A stretch of 14,829 bases of DNA from CBDVBZ01 sp965372355. Its GTDB lineage: Bacteria > Krumholzibacteriota > Krumholzibacteriia > WVZY01. The notes under the pieces are model-generated. The model searched no databases. It worked only from the letters and a program-made list of their open reading frames with translations, and was not told the origin of the DNA. Both the position numbers and the translations under genes were made by a program. Below, in pieces: positions 1 through 8,900 of the stretch (the stretch's first letter is position 1; each line of letters opens with the position of its first letter). The stretch spans positions 1-14,829 of the forward strand of contig CBDVBZ010000092.1 in NCBI GenBank assembly GCA_965372355.1, written 5' to 3'.

Positions 1-33
1 ACGGGGGTACATTCTGGAAACCACACGTGTCGA

Positions 34-1353
34 TCAAGGGTTTCGCTTCACAACAACGAGGGTCAGGTCGTCGAACTGCGGGGCATCCCCCACGAACTCA
101 CCAACGGCCTTGAAGATCGCTTCGGTGAGCACGGCGGCCGGCACGTCCCGGTGCTTGCGAATGACCGATTCGAAACGCTCGATGCCAAACATCTCACTGG
201 ACCCGTTTGTTGCGTCGGGGACCCCATCACTATAGATCACGAGCAGGTCGCCGGGGCGCATCGTGATCGATTGACACCGGTAGGTGGCGGCGTCCAGAAC
301 CCCCATGGCGATCCCGGTCGTTGAGAGACGGGTCAGCTCGCCATCGGTGGTAAAGAGGAGCGGCGGATCGTGCCCGGCGTTACAGTATGAGAGCTCGTGT
401 GATTGGGGATCGATCCGTCCGTAGAAGAGCGTAACAAACCGCTCATCATCCATGTTCTCGTACATCATCTTGTTCGAACGCTCTACGAGCTCGTCGACGG
501 CGACATCCGAAAACACCTGGCCACGGAGCGTTGCCTCGAGATTCGCCATCAAAAGCGCCGCGGGAATACCTTTGCCCGAAACATCGCCAAGGCAGACTCC
601 CCATCGATTACCTGTCATCTTGATAAAATCGAAGTAATCACCGCCAACCGTTTGCGCCGGCGTGCTTGCACCCGCGATGTCGTATCCGTCCACCTCGGGA
701 TTCGACTTGGGAAGCAGGTTACGCTGGATCTCATACGCGTTTTTCTGCTGCTGTCTGACCTGGGCGAGCTTGAGGCTTTCCTGATACAGCTTGGCATTCT
801 CGATCAGCTGGGCGGACTGAGCGGCAATGATCGTAAGAAGACGCTGGTCGTCCTCGTTAAAACCGGGCCCGACCTTTTTGTTGTAGATTGTGATCAGACC
901 GGTCAGATTCGACTTCACGAGCAACGGCACGCACATGATCGAGCGAATCGCTTCATCCCATGGGACTCGTTTGAAACGCTCATCGGTTTCTGGGTCGTTG
1001 ACCACGAGCGGCTGCTTATGGAGGTACATCCATCCGAGAATGCTGTCGCTCAATCGAAAGACGTTGTCCACGGCGGATGTTGCCCTGAGACGGATGCTCG
1101 TCTTCGCCGGATCTTCCTCATCCTGCTCCAGAAGGGTCACAACCGCTTGTTCCGCCTCGACGGCATGCATCAAGCGATCGACGAGGGTTTCGACAATCTC
1201 CTCGGGCTCGGAAGCTCCCCCGATGGCAAAGGCCAAGTCGCTCAGGATCTTGAGCTCGTGGACGGACCGTCTGAGGTGGGTGAGCTCTTCCTTGAGGCCC
1301 TCGACCTCGGACGACTTGCGAGAGAAATTCAGGAACGCACGGGTCTTGCTCAC
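34..1353 (-). CDS. GAF-domain PP2C/SpoIIE-type serine phosphatase (RsbU-like)
   Basis: The 439-residue protein has a short N-terminal coiled coil (about 15-38), a GAF sensor domain (about 40-188), a linker helix (about 188-218) and a C-terminal PP2C/SpoIIE phosphatase domain (about 225-437). Phosphatase motifs are visible in order: VGGDYFDF (236-243, D239), LGDVSGKG (255-262, D257), NAGHDPPLL (325-333), SDGVPD (375-380, D376) and FDDLTLVV (427-434). These acidic residues are the expected Mg/Mn ligands, so the enzyme looks active. Such proteins usually dephosphorylate anti-anti-sigma (STAS) proteins in partner-switching circuits, with the GAF domain sensing a small ligand or mediating dimerisation. 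It has no transmembrane segment and should be cytoplasmic. No STAS protein or anti-sigma kinase gene lies next to it, so the target is unknown. The start is GTG, with AGAGGG about 8 nt upstream. It is divergent from the MscS gene. Confidence 0.93.
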   Translation of the reverse strand: MSKTRAFLNFSRKSSEVEGLKEELTHLRRSVHELKILSDLAFAIGGASEPEEIVETLVDRLMHAVEAEQAVVTLLEQDEEDPAKTSIRLRATSAVDNVFRLSDSILGWMYLHKQPLVVNDPETDERFKRVPWDEAIRSIMCVPLLVKSNLTGLITIYNKKVGPGFNEDDQRLLTIIAAQSAQLIENAKLYQESLKLAQVRQQQKNAYEIQRNLLPKSNPEVDGYDIAGASTPAQTVGGDYFDFIKMTGNRWGVCLGDVSGKGIPAALLMANLEATLRGQVFSDVAVDELVERSNKMMYENMDDERFVTLFYGRIDPQSHELSYCNAGHDPPLLFTTDGELTRLSTTGIAMGVLDAATYRCQSITMRPGDLLVIYSDGVPDATNGSSEMFGIERFESVIRKHRDVPAAVLTEAIFKAVGEFVGDAPQFDDLTLVVVKRNP

Positions 1354-1472
1354 AATCTATCCCTCTCATGGCTTGCTCCCCGCAGCGCATACGAAAAGGC
1401 AGGACGCCGGCGGGGTTACGAACAGAACTACCCCTCATGATAAACGAAAGCGGTGCGAAGGTCTATGTCGAT

Positions 1473-1484
1473 CCGCCGCGGCGG
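1473..1484. repeat. 12-bp perfect palindrome in divergent intergenic region
   Basis: CCGCCGCGGCGG is a perfect palindrome. It lies between the divergent phosphatase and MscS genes, upstream of the predicted mscS promoter. It could be a regulator site or simply GC-rich symmetry; nothing else identifies a binding protein. Confidence 0.4.
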
Positions 1485-1487
1485 GGT

Positions 1488-1504
1488 GGGGCCGGTGAGG
1501 CCCC
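1488..1504. other. Short GC hairpin in divergent intergenic region
   Basis: GGGGCC (1488-1493), the loop GGTGA and GGCCCC (1499-1504) form a 6-bp perfect stem. It lies only 3 bp from the 12-bp palindrome. No T-tract follows on either strand, so it is not a classical terminator. Confidence 0.35.
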
Positions 1505-1518
1505 GAGCGCGGGCCGTG

Positions 1519-1547
1519 TGGACTTCTGGCCGAGAATCGCCTAGAAT
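1519..1547 (+). promoter_or_regulatory. Candidate sigma70-type promoter for the MscS gene
   Basis: TGGACT (1519-1524) and TAGAAT (1542-1547) are separated by 17 bp, matching TTGACA/TATAAT at 4 of 6 and 5 of 6 positions. Transcription would begin near 1554, giving a leader of about 65 nt before the TTG start. The promoter is predicted from sequence only. Confidence 0.4.
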
Positions 1548-1604
1548 GGATATCCTGCTGGCCATCCTCAATAAAGAGGCGGGCATCTGCCTGGCCAACC
1601 CGGG

Positions 1605-1611
1605 TAAGGAG
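1605..1611 (+). promoter_or_regulatory. Ribosome binding site supporting a TTG start
   Basis: TAAGGAG ends 9 nt before the TTG at 1621. This strong Shine-Dalgarno sequence selects TTG as the start of the MscS protein; the next possible in-frame starts would cut into the N-terminal region. Confidence 0.7.
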
Positions 1612-1620
1612 TAGCGAACG

Positions 1621-2712
1621 TTGGAATCATTCAATATTGAACGTCTCCGCGAGGCGATACCTCTGTGGATAGATAATCGATACGTAGCGGCTCTTCTCAT
1701 TGTCGTCGTGGCCTTGATTGCTGCGGCGATCGTCGACTTTATTGTCACGCGCTTCTGTCGAGTGCTTACGCGTCGCACGGAGACGACGCTCGACGACCGA
1801 TTTATCGAGCTGATGCACAGACCCGTCCAGAGCACGGTGCTTCTTCTAGGTTTGTGGCTGGCCACGGCGCGGCTCATGCTTCCGTCCAGACCAGAGATGA
1901 TCGTCGCGGCGACGATCAAGACGATCGTATTAGCGATATGGACGGTGTTCGCCTTTCGCTTCTTTGGCATGCTCCTCACGAGCCTCAGTCGCTCCACACA
2001 TACCAAGATGATTCAACCGAGTACCGCTGCGCTTTTCAACAACCTCGCGCGGCTTGTCGTTCTGGGTGCTGCGATATATTTCGTCTTTGTGTTCTGGGAC
2101 ATCAACGTTTCCGCCTGGTTGGCCTCCGCGGGAATCATCGGCATCGCTGTCGGCTTCGCGGCGAAGGACACACTCGCCAACCTGATCTCCGGCATCTCCA
2201 TTCTGGCCGACGCGCCCTACAAGGTCGGTGACTACATCAATCTGGATACCGGAGAACGTGGTCGGGTGGAGCACATCGGACTCAGAAGCACGCGGCTGCT
2301 GACGAGAGACGACGTCGAGGTCACGATTCCCAACGCGGTGATCGGCAACGCCAAAATTGTCAACGAGAGCGGCGGTCACTGGGAAAGGGAGCGTATACGT
2401 GTGAAGCTCGCGGTAGCCTACGGCTCCGATATCGACCAACTGCGCGACATACTGATGGACATCGCTCGGAACCACCCGGATACATGCAAGAGCCCCGAAC
2501 CGAGAGTGCGGTTCAGGGCCTTTGGCGAGTCCTCGCTCGATTTCGAGCTTCTGTGCTGGATCGAGCAACCGGTACTTCGCGGCCGGGTTCTCGACGCGCT
2601 CCTCAGCGAGGTCTACAAACGGTTGGGTGAGGCGGGCATCGAGATTCCCTACCCCAAACGCGACGTCTATATAAAGGAGATGCCCGGTCCGATCGATAGG
2701 GATAAAACCTGA
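1621..2712 (+). CDS. MscS-family small-conductance mechanosensitive ion channel
   Basis: The 363-residue inner-membrane protein has hydrophobic segments at about 20-43, 70-89, 95-117 and 141-159, and a pore-lining helix at about 165-197 (core GIIGIAVGFAAKDTLANLIS). This Gly/Ala-rich helix is the hallmark of MscS TM3. The cytoplasmic beta domain carries PYKVGDYINL (199-208) and IPNAVIGNA (236-244). An alpha/beta vestibule follows and ends with the typical IEIPYPKRDVYIKE (340-353). Such channels open on membrane tension and release solutes during hypo-osmotic shock. The protein has more transmembrane helices (about five) than E. coli MscS (three), which is common in this family. Translation starts at TTG with a strong TAAGGAG. 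It is divergent from the phosphatase gene and converges on the prepilin gene, separated from it by a hairpin. Confidence 0.95.
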   Translation: MESFNIERLREAIPLWIDNRYVAALLIVVVALIAAAIVDFIVTRFCRVLTRRTETTLDDRFIELMHRPVQSTVLLLGLWLATARLMLPSRPEMIVAATIKTIVLAIWTVFAFRFFGMLLTSLSRSTHTKMIQPSTAALFNNLARLVVLGAAIYFVFVFWDINVSAWLASAGIIGIAVGFAAKDTLANLISGISILADAPYKVGDYINLDTGERGRVEHIGLRSTRLLTRDDVEVTIPNAVIGNAKIVNESGGHWERERIRVKLAVAYGSDIDQLRDILMDIARNHPDTCKSPEPRVRFRAFGESSLDFELLCWIEQPVLRGRVLDALLSEVYKRLGEAGIEIPYPKRDVYIKEMPGPIDRDKT

Positions 2713-2716
2713 TTAT

Positions 2717-2754
2717 CGGGCGGCGCGGATTGATGGCTGGTTGTTAGCCGCCCG
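2717..2754. terminator. GC hairpin between convergent MscS and prepilin genes
   Basis: CGGGCGGC (2717-2724) pairs perfectly with GCCGCCCG (2747-2754) around a 22-nt loop. It starts 4 bp after the MscS stop codon and lies 27 bp beyond the prepilin stop. It has no T-tract, so it may act as a weak bidirectional terminator or an mRNA 3'-end structure. Confidence 0.5.
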
Positions 2755-2780
2755 GCGGTGGGACACGGCTGCTGGATGAC

Positions 2781-3176
2781 TCACGGCTCGTACAAGTGCT
2801 CAACTCCCAGGATGCTGCACGTGACCGTCGTGACCTCACCCGCGACGTATTCTACGGTGTAATCGTCGAAATCCACGTTTCCGCTGGAAGGGCACTCCCC
2901 GATGTCCTGTGCCACGTAGTCGGCGCCCGTCAACACCGTGACGTTGATGGTCTGCGTGCCGACGATATTATCCATCGCATAGAGCGCGGCGGCCTCGTGG
3001 ATGTGCTTCTGATTGGAAACGCAAGACGCGTAGCGCGCTTTCTTTTGCAGGGATAGGAAATTGGCAATTCCGACAGAGGCGAGGATGCCAATGATAACGA
3101 CGACGATCATCAATTCGATCAGTGAAAAGCCCGCCGCCCTCGAGCGGCTGGCCGTATCGGCTTTGATGCTGTACAC
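2781..3176 (-). CDS. Type IV pilin-like prepilin (N-methylation motif protein)
   Basis: The 131-residue protein has a short basic leader (residues 1-16, ending in Gly) followed by FSLIELMIVVVIIGILASVG. This is a textbook class III prepilin-peptidase site: cleavage after G16, N-methylation of F17, and the conserved Glu (E21) at mature position 5. The hydrophobic helix is followed by NFLSLQKKARYASCVSNQKH, the amphipathic alpha1 region. The globular part is small, with cysteines at C52, C94 and C115. It could be a major or minor type IV pilin or a type II secretion pseudopilin; length alone does not decide this. No pil or gsp assembly genes are in the window, so the assembly machine must be encoded elsewhere. 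The start is GTG with a purine-rich GAGAGAGGG upstream. A sigma-54 promoter candidate lies about 110 bp upstream of the start, which fits PilR-type control of pilins. Confidence 0.93.
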   Translation of the reverse strand: MYSIKADTASRSRAAGFSLIELMIVVVIIGILASVGIANFLSLQKKARYASCVSNQKHIHEAAALYAMDNIVGTQTINVTVLTGADYVAQDIGECPSSGNVDFDDYTVEYVAGEVTTVTCSILGVEHLYEP

Positions 3177-3283
3177 AGGGACCCTCTCTCATCCGGGCGC
3201 GCGAGTCGCGATTGCGGACCAACTTACTATCTCATAACCACTTGCACCGTATCACACACCCGCCTGTGTCCGCAGACTGGCCA

Positions 3284-3299
3284 CGCAAGGAATGCGCCA
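3284..3299 (-). promoter_or_regulatory. Sigma-54 (-24/-12) promoter candidate for the prepilin gene
   Basis: On the minus strand TGGCGC-ATTCC-TTGCG has the invariant GG and GC dinucleotides exactly 10 bp apart, and it differs from TGGCAC-N5-TTGCA at only two positions. Transcription would start near 3273, giving a 5' leader of about 97 nt. Sigma-54 control of major pilin genes through PilS/PilR is well known in other bacteria, which makes this placement meaningful. No upstream activator site was identified. Confidence 0.65.
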
Positions 3300-3402
3300 A
3301 ATAGCCCTCTGGAGGCGCTCGGGGATGATGGGTGTTCGCTCGGTAGAGGGAGTGAGTGAGGTCTTCCGTAGGGTCCCCAGAAAGGGCCTTGCCCGCTCCC
3401 TC

Positions 3403-4527
3403 CTAATCGTGGGCCGTCGAGAGCATGTACACGGCGAACGACGCCAGCCAGTGCTCACCCTCGTAGTTGCCGCTGGTCACGTGGTCCAGGGCGTCCTCGG
3501 CGTGACGCCATGCAGCATCCGTTAAAACGGCTCGGGAGGCACTGTCCTTGGGAAGCGCCGATGCAATTCCCATCATGCACCACGCGCGGCTGAGGTTGAG
3601 TCCGTCGAGGTGAACGATCTTTGGATCCGTGCGATCCGCTACGATCGCCGGCTCCAGAATGCTCTTTGGCTCGCCGTCTTTGAGATGCGGCAGAAAATGC
3701 GCGAACCACGCGGCGAAGGCCCGAGGTTCCATCACGCGGCGCATCAGATCCGCCTCCATCAAACACGGCGAGAAGAAATCCTCCCCACCGGGTTCCCACT
3801 CCGCTGGGTACGTTGCATCCTTCCCGTAGTATGTAAGGCTTCGCTCGACCAGGGCGCCTTCGAGATCGGTCTGCCCAACGGTGCTCGCGTAGTCCCACGC
3901 GAAGGCGATACCAAAGGCGGTGTTGGGATGCACGCCCGTCCGAATGGGATACGTCTGCCTCGGCAGGAAGTCCACGTACCGGTCGACGATTGCCTTCGTC
4001 AATGGCGCCAGGTTATCTGCCCACCTCCGACCATCAGGGTCCTCCCAGTCGTGGAGTTCCTCGGCGAGCTTCAGCAGCCACGCCCACCCGTACGTGCGCT
4101 CGAACGACTTGCGGTTGGGCTGATTCAGATATTCCACCTCAGTCAAAACATTCTCCGCGGTGATGTTTTTGTCGAGCGCCCGCCGTATCTCCGCTTCCTC
4201 CGGTAAATCGGGAAACAGTTTGAGAACACGAACGAGCAGCCAATGCCCGTGCACCGCGGAATGCCAATCGAAACACCCGTAGAAGACGGGATGCAGCGTC
4301 TGTGGGTTCCGCACCCCTTTCTCATCATTCATAACGTGACCCGGCTTGTTGGGATATTCCTTGTGAACACACCCCAGTGCCAGACGCGCAAACGAAGATG
4401 CCGCTTCGCGAGTCAACTCCATGTTGTATCCGCGCTCACCAGCAGACACATCGCCCGGTCCTTGACCCACGAGTGACAGCACAAAGAACGCCGCTGAAGC
4501 GCCAACAACAACCCCATGCAATCTCAT
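3403..4527 (-). CDS. Exported DUF2891 family protein
   Basis: The 374-residue protein has an N-terminal signal peptide (hydrophobic residues 5-21, likely cleavage after VSA, about 29). The rest is one DUF2891 domain. Family-like signatures are HPVFYGCFDWHSAVHGHW (79-96), RTYGWAWLLKLAEEL (144-158), RTGVHPNTAFG (196-206), PAEWEPGGEDFFSPCLMEAD (241-260), HLDGLNLSRAWCM (306-318) and NYEGEHWLASFAVYML (354-369). The many Trp/His/Glu helix-hairpin motifs resemble alpha/alpha-toroid enzymes, but the family has no established activity. The gene overlaps the Nramp-like gene by ATGA and has GGGGAGG upstream of its ATG. It is therefore the last gene of the oxoprolinase operon. From memory, DUF2891 genes sit near pyroglutamate-related genes in other bacteria. 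The signal peptide implies a periplasmic or surface role, perhaps upstream of the transport step. Confidence 0.88.
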   Translation of the reverse strand: MRLHGVVVGASAAFFVLSLVGQGPGDVSAGERGYNMELTREAASSFARLALGCVHKEYPNKPGHVMNDEKGVRNPQTLHPVFYGCFDWHSAVHGHWLLVRVLKLFPDLPEEAEIRRALDKNITAENVLTEVEYLNQPNRKSFERTYGWAWLLKLAEELHDWEDPDGRRWADNLAPLTKAIVDRYVDFLPRQTYPIRTGVHPNTAFGIAFAWDYASTVGQTDLEGALVERSLTYYGKDATYPAEWEPGGEDFFSPCLMEADLMRRVMEPRAFAAWFAHFLPHLKDGEPKSILEPAIVADRTDPKIVHLDGLNLSRAWCMMGIASALPKDSASRAVLTDAAWRHAEDALDHVTSGNYEGEHWLASFAVYMLSTAHD

Positions 4528-5903
4528 AAGACATCCTCCCCGGGCTGGTTTCTCCTGCGATCGCGAGCCACGCGAATGACCGGAATAGCGATGACCAGTG
4601 CCAATACAACCGATGCGACAAAAAGCGTTCGCTCGGGGACGGGCGGTAAACCAAGTGCGCGTGTTGCGGCCCCGGCCATCTTTGCCGCCCCCAGGACGAC
4701 GGTGACGGCAACCACCAGACCCATCAGCACGTTGGAGAGCCAGCCGTTGAGTCCTTTATCACCCATGAGCGTACGATCGTTCACAACAATAAAGAGAAAC
4801 ACTGCCACAAAGGGCAGAAGAATCCCGTTCAACGCCTGCGCAAGTATGATAACAGGAATCGGCCGTACGCCGATGAGGCCGAACGCGACGCCGGCCGCCA
4901 GTACGGCCAGCCACACGGCCCGGTACCGCCACGAGCGCTCCCGCCATTGGGGGTCGGTGGGTCCAAAGAGGCCGCGTGCCGTGATGGCGGCGGCGAGTGG
5001 CGCAGTGACCGCAGAGGAGAACCCCGCCGCCAGCAGCCCCACAGCCAGAAACACGCTCGCCCACCCCCCCAGACGTCCCGTCAGCGCACCCGACAGCGCT
5101 TCGAAGCTGAAAGGACCCAATACGGCGGTGCCAACGACCACAATGCCCATCGATATGATTCCGCCGAGCACGACGGCGATAGCGAGCCCCCAACGCACCT
5201 CACCAAGTTTTTGTCCCGCGGCGATTTCCGACCCCAGAAACAGGTTGTATGGCACAACCGTCGTTCCGATCAAACCCAGAACCAGCAGGCTCGATCCCAC
5301 GGGTAACGCCGGCACAAATGTGCCGCGCAGCAGCTCCGCGGCGGACGGCCCGATCACGATCGCCGTTGCGAGAAAGGTCACGCCCATCACGGCAACAACG
5401 ACACCGAGCAAACGTGCCACCACAACTGCCGAGCCGACAGAAAGCAGGAGCGCGGCAAATACACCGACGGCTACCGTAACGAGCTTCGGCGAAAAGTCGA
5501 TTTGCAGGCCGATCCCCGCAACACCACCCAGGATGTTGCCCGCTTCGTACGCCGCGCAACCCAGCACAATGGCACCGAGCACCAGCAGCAGCACCAGAAG
5601 ACCCACCGCACCACCGCGAAACCGATGCCGGATCGCCGCGGCCAGCGAACTGCCCGACACGACGGTCACCCGGGCACTCGCCTCCTGGAGCACGAAACAG
5701 GCCACCGTCGAAAACGCAAGCGCCCACAGCAGCGACAAACCAAACCGGGAGCCGGATGCAGCGGCGGTGGTCACCGTGCCGGGCCCGATGAATGCAGCCG
5801 CGATCACCGACCAGAAGAGTATGTTTAGAAGACGTCGCACAACGACGGATATTCTAACCGATTTGCGTCGCTGTGTGGATTGCGTTCGTGGGAACTCCAA
5901 CAA
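4524..5903 (-). CDS. Nramp (SLC11)-fold transporter with non-canonical substrate site
   Basis: The 459-residue polytopic protein has about 11 hydrophobic segments. It aligns with Nramp landmarks: FIGPGTVTTAAASGSRFG in TM1 (38-55), LLWALAFSTVACFVLQE (58-74), TTVVPYNLFLGSEIAAGQK in TM6 (214-232), and AQALNGILLPFVAVFL followed by NDRTLMG (355-381). Metal-transporting Nramps have DPGN in TM1 and MPH in TM6. Here these are GPGT (40-43) and VPY (217-219), so the Asp, Asn and Met metal ligands are all absent. It is therefore unlikely to be a standard Mn/Fe importer. It may carry another cation, or an organic substrate such as 5-oxoproline, as LeuT-fold relatives do. The gene begins about 10 bp after the oxoprolinase gene, at a TTG preceded by GGGAG overlapping that gene's stop. 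It overlaps the DUF2891 gene by 4 bp. An internal GTG (codon 22) is a possible alternative start. Confidence 0.88.
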   Translation of the reverse strand: MLEFPRTQSTQRRKSVRISVVVRRLLNILFWSVIAAAFIGPGTVTTAAASGSRFGLSLLWALAFSTVACFVLQEASARVTVVSGSSLAAAIRHRFRGGAVGLLVLLLVLGAIVLGCAAYEAGNILGGVAGIGLQIDFSPKLVTVAVGVFAALLLSVGSAVVVARLLGVVVAVMGVTFLATAIVIGPSAAELLRGTFVPALPVGSSLLVLGLIGTTVVPYNLFLGSEIAAGQKLGEVRWGLAIAVVLGGIISMGIVVVGTAVLGPFSFEALSGALTGRLGGWASVFLAVGLLAAGFSSAVTAPLAAAITARGLFGPTDPQWRERSWRYRAVWLAVLAAGVAFGLIGVRPIPVIILAQALNGILLPFVAVFLFIVVNDRTLMGDKGLNGWLSNVLMGLVVAVTVVLGAAKMAGAATRALGLPPVPERTLFVASVVLALVIAIPVIRVARDRRRNQPGEDVL

Positions 5904-5912
5904 TGGAGACGT

Positions 5913-8900
5913 TCACTCCCCCACACTCCCACCGCACCCACCACCACCCGGGGTCTCCAGTATCAGGCGATCGCCGGGCTCGACCTCGTATGCATCAGCC
6001 GATCCGAGCTCGATCACCTCACCCCCCGATCGGACGATCGCCTGCGACGCGGGGGCCCCGGGCTCTCCCCCACAGAGCCCGTAGGGTCGCTCGTGGCGGT
6101 GTTGCCCCAGGACGGACAGGGACATCGGCTCCAAAAAGGTCATCTCACGCACGGCACCGTCACCCCCGCGGCGATCACCGTCGCCGCCGGAGCCGGCGCG
6201 AACTTCAAAACGCTCGAGACGAACCGGATAACGGTGTTCCAGTATCTCGGGATCGGTTGCGCGCGTGTTGGTCATGTGGGTGTGGACCGCGCTCGCCCCT
6301 CCGTGTTCGGACGTGGCGCCCGCACCGCCGCACACGGTCTCGTAGTAGTGGTAACGACCGGTGCCGAACACCACATTGTTCATGGTTCCCTGACTGCACG
6401 CGGCAAGCCCGAGCGCTTTGAGGAGCGTGTCGGTCAGCCGCTGGCTCGTCTCGACATTTCCGCCAAACACCGCGGGCGCGTCGAGCGGGTCGTCCGCAAA
6501 CTTCGGGTTCAGCATTCCCGGCGGCACCTCGATCGTGATAGCACTCATCAGTCCCTCGTTGAGTGGCAGGGGCTCGCGTACGAGCAGCCGAAGCAGATAG
6601 ATGACGACACTGTTCACAACGGCCCGTGTCGTGTTGAGATTTCCCGGGTGCACGCCGGCGGACCCAGCGAAGTCGATGAGCCCTTCTTCTCCCTTGATAT
6701 GAATCCTGACGTGCAGCGGCGACCCGTCATCGAGATGCTCGACCGCCTCGTAGACCCCATCGGGGATTCCTCGGAGTGCGGTTCGGACTCGCGTCGCGGC
6801 GCGATGCTTAAGAGCCTCCATGTACCGGTCCACAGCCTCGATGCCGTGCTCGCTTGCCAGGGTCAACAACGCGTCCGCCCCGGCGCGCACCGCGGCAACC
6901 GCCGCGTTCAGATCCGCGATGTTCTCTTCTATCGCCCTCGTCGGAAACGGAGCGTCGGTAAACAGTCGACGGAGTTCCTCCCAACGCGCCTCGGTACCCT
7001 TGAACAGAAGAAATGGGGGAATCACAACCCCTTCTTCGGCAAGCGACCGGGCGTTCGGCGGCATGGAGCCCGGTGTCACGCCACCGATTTCGGCATGATG
7101 CGCCCGGTTGGCCACGTACGCGAGGAGTCTGCCGTCGGCGAGGTGGACCGGCATGACGACGGTGACATCGGGCAGGTGCGAGCCCCCATGGGCGGGGTGG
7201 TTCGTGACGGCAATATCTCCGGGGCCGAGATCAACGGCATCACGCACGCCTCTCACACACATACCGATCGCCCCGAGATGCACCGGGATATGGGGCGCGT
7301 TCGCCACGAGCCCGCCATCGTGATCGAGGACCGCACACGAGAAATCCAACCGCTCCTTGACGTTTGTGGAGAGCGCCGTGCGTCTTAGCATCTCACCCAT
7401 GTCACAGGCGATTCCCTCGAAACGATGCGTGAAAAGCTCCACGCGGACCAACTCCGGTTGCGAGTGCTTTCTGCTCGTCGCCCGTGCTCTCACCAGGATC
7501 ATCGCACCGGCATCGTCAACTTGCGCCGTCCAACCGGACTCGATCACATTGACGGTGTATCGTTCGAATACGAGAGCCGGCCCCTCGATCTTTGAGCCCG
7601 GTCGCATGTCGTCCCGTTCGTAACTCGCCACGGATCGCCATTCGCCATCGAACCACGCGCGAGCCGGACGCATCGCTCCCGGCTCCGATGCAGGTGGGTT
7701 GCGTTTTGTGGCGAGAACCTCTTGCGCACGGACGGACGCCACGACGCGTATCGATTCGATCTCCAGCCGTCGCCCGGCAGGCCAGTAGCCAAAGACCCCC
7801 CTGTATTTTGACTCGAACGACTTCTCCAACGGTGTCGTCCCATCGTAGTCGATATCCAGGGTGGACTCCTGCCCGGCAAAACGCATCTTGACGATCACGC
7901 GCCGGATCTCCGCCTCGCTTGCTTCAACGCCCTCTCTCTCGAGGTCGGCCCGGGCCGTCGCCGATAATTCGTTGATCCAGCCGGACAGCTCACCTCCCCC
8001 TTCGTCGACCGCCTGCAGTATCTGCCGCTCGGAAAAGCGCTCGAGGACCGCGTGACCCAGACCCAGCGCGCTGAGCAGACTGGCATCCACCGGCAGCACG
8101 ATCCGGTCGATGCCGAGTCGATCGGCAACCCCGCACGCGTGCTGCCCGCCCGCACCGCCAAACGCCACAAGCGCATACTCGCGCGCGTCGTAGCCTTTGC
8201 GGATCGAGATCCCGCGAATGGCGTCGGCCATCCTCTCGTCGGCGATATCCTGCAGTCCTTCGAGCAGCGCTTCGCGCTGGTGTCCGTCCTTTCCCGTACC
8301 CGTCGACGCGCACAGCCTTTCGAACTGTTTCCTGGCCGCCTCGATATCGATGGGAATATCAAAACGCTGGGCGTCGAGCCGGCCCAGCAGGAGATTGACG
8401 TCGGTCAGCGTCAATGGTCCGCCGGCGCCATAGCAGGCCGGACCGGGATCCGCCCCCGCGCTCTCGGGGCCAACCTGAAGCTCCGATCGATGATAACGGC
8501 AGATCGAGCCACCCCCGGACGCAACGCTCTCGATCGCCAGGGCCGGAGCGACGAGATGAGCGTCGCCGACGTCGTGCTCGAACACATAGTCGTAGTCACC
8601 GTCGAACCTCGCAACATCGGTGCTCGTGCCTCCCATGTCGAACGTAATGACCTTATCGAAGCCCGACCGGCGGCCGGCCAGGGCGGCACCCACCACACCT
8701 CCGGCGGGCCCGCTGAGGAGACTGTCTTTGGGGCGATACGAAACCGGACGCACGAGTCCCCCGGCACTGGTCATCACATGGAGCACACCACCGCCGAGTG
8801 ACGCCCCGACACTCTCGAGGTGGCCATGGATAACACGGTGCAGATACGCGTTGACGACGGTGGTCTCCGCCCGGGGAAGGATCTTGATAAACGGCGCCAG

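Noticed and set aside
403..1440. 345-codon plus-strand open frame opposite the phosphatase gene
   Set aside because: It is antisense to a complete GAF-PP2C gene with intact motifs. Its translation has no domain signature and arises from GC-biased codons.
1546..1614. 22-codon ORF ending inside the MscS ribosome binding site (possible leader peptide)
   Set aside because: It has no Shine-Dalgarno sequence, and its ATG overlaps the proposed -10 element, so it would not be in the transcript. An in-frame extension to 1465 has only a poorly spaced GAAGG.
3379..3394. Possible terminator after the DUF2891 gene (GGGC-AAG-GCCC followed by TTTCT on the minus strand)
   Set aside because: The stem is only 4 bp with a 3-nt loop, too weak to call without expression data.
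4516..6084. 522-codon plus-strand open frame opposite the Nramp-like gene
   Set aside because: The translation is a Thr/Ser/Arg/Pro-rich low-complexity sequence with no motif, as expected from the complement of hydrophobic GC-rich codons.
5880..7388. 502-codon plus-strand open frame opposite the oxoprolinase HyuB half
   Set aside because: It has no recognisable domain, and the opposite strand encodes conserved HyuB motifs throughout this region.
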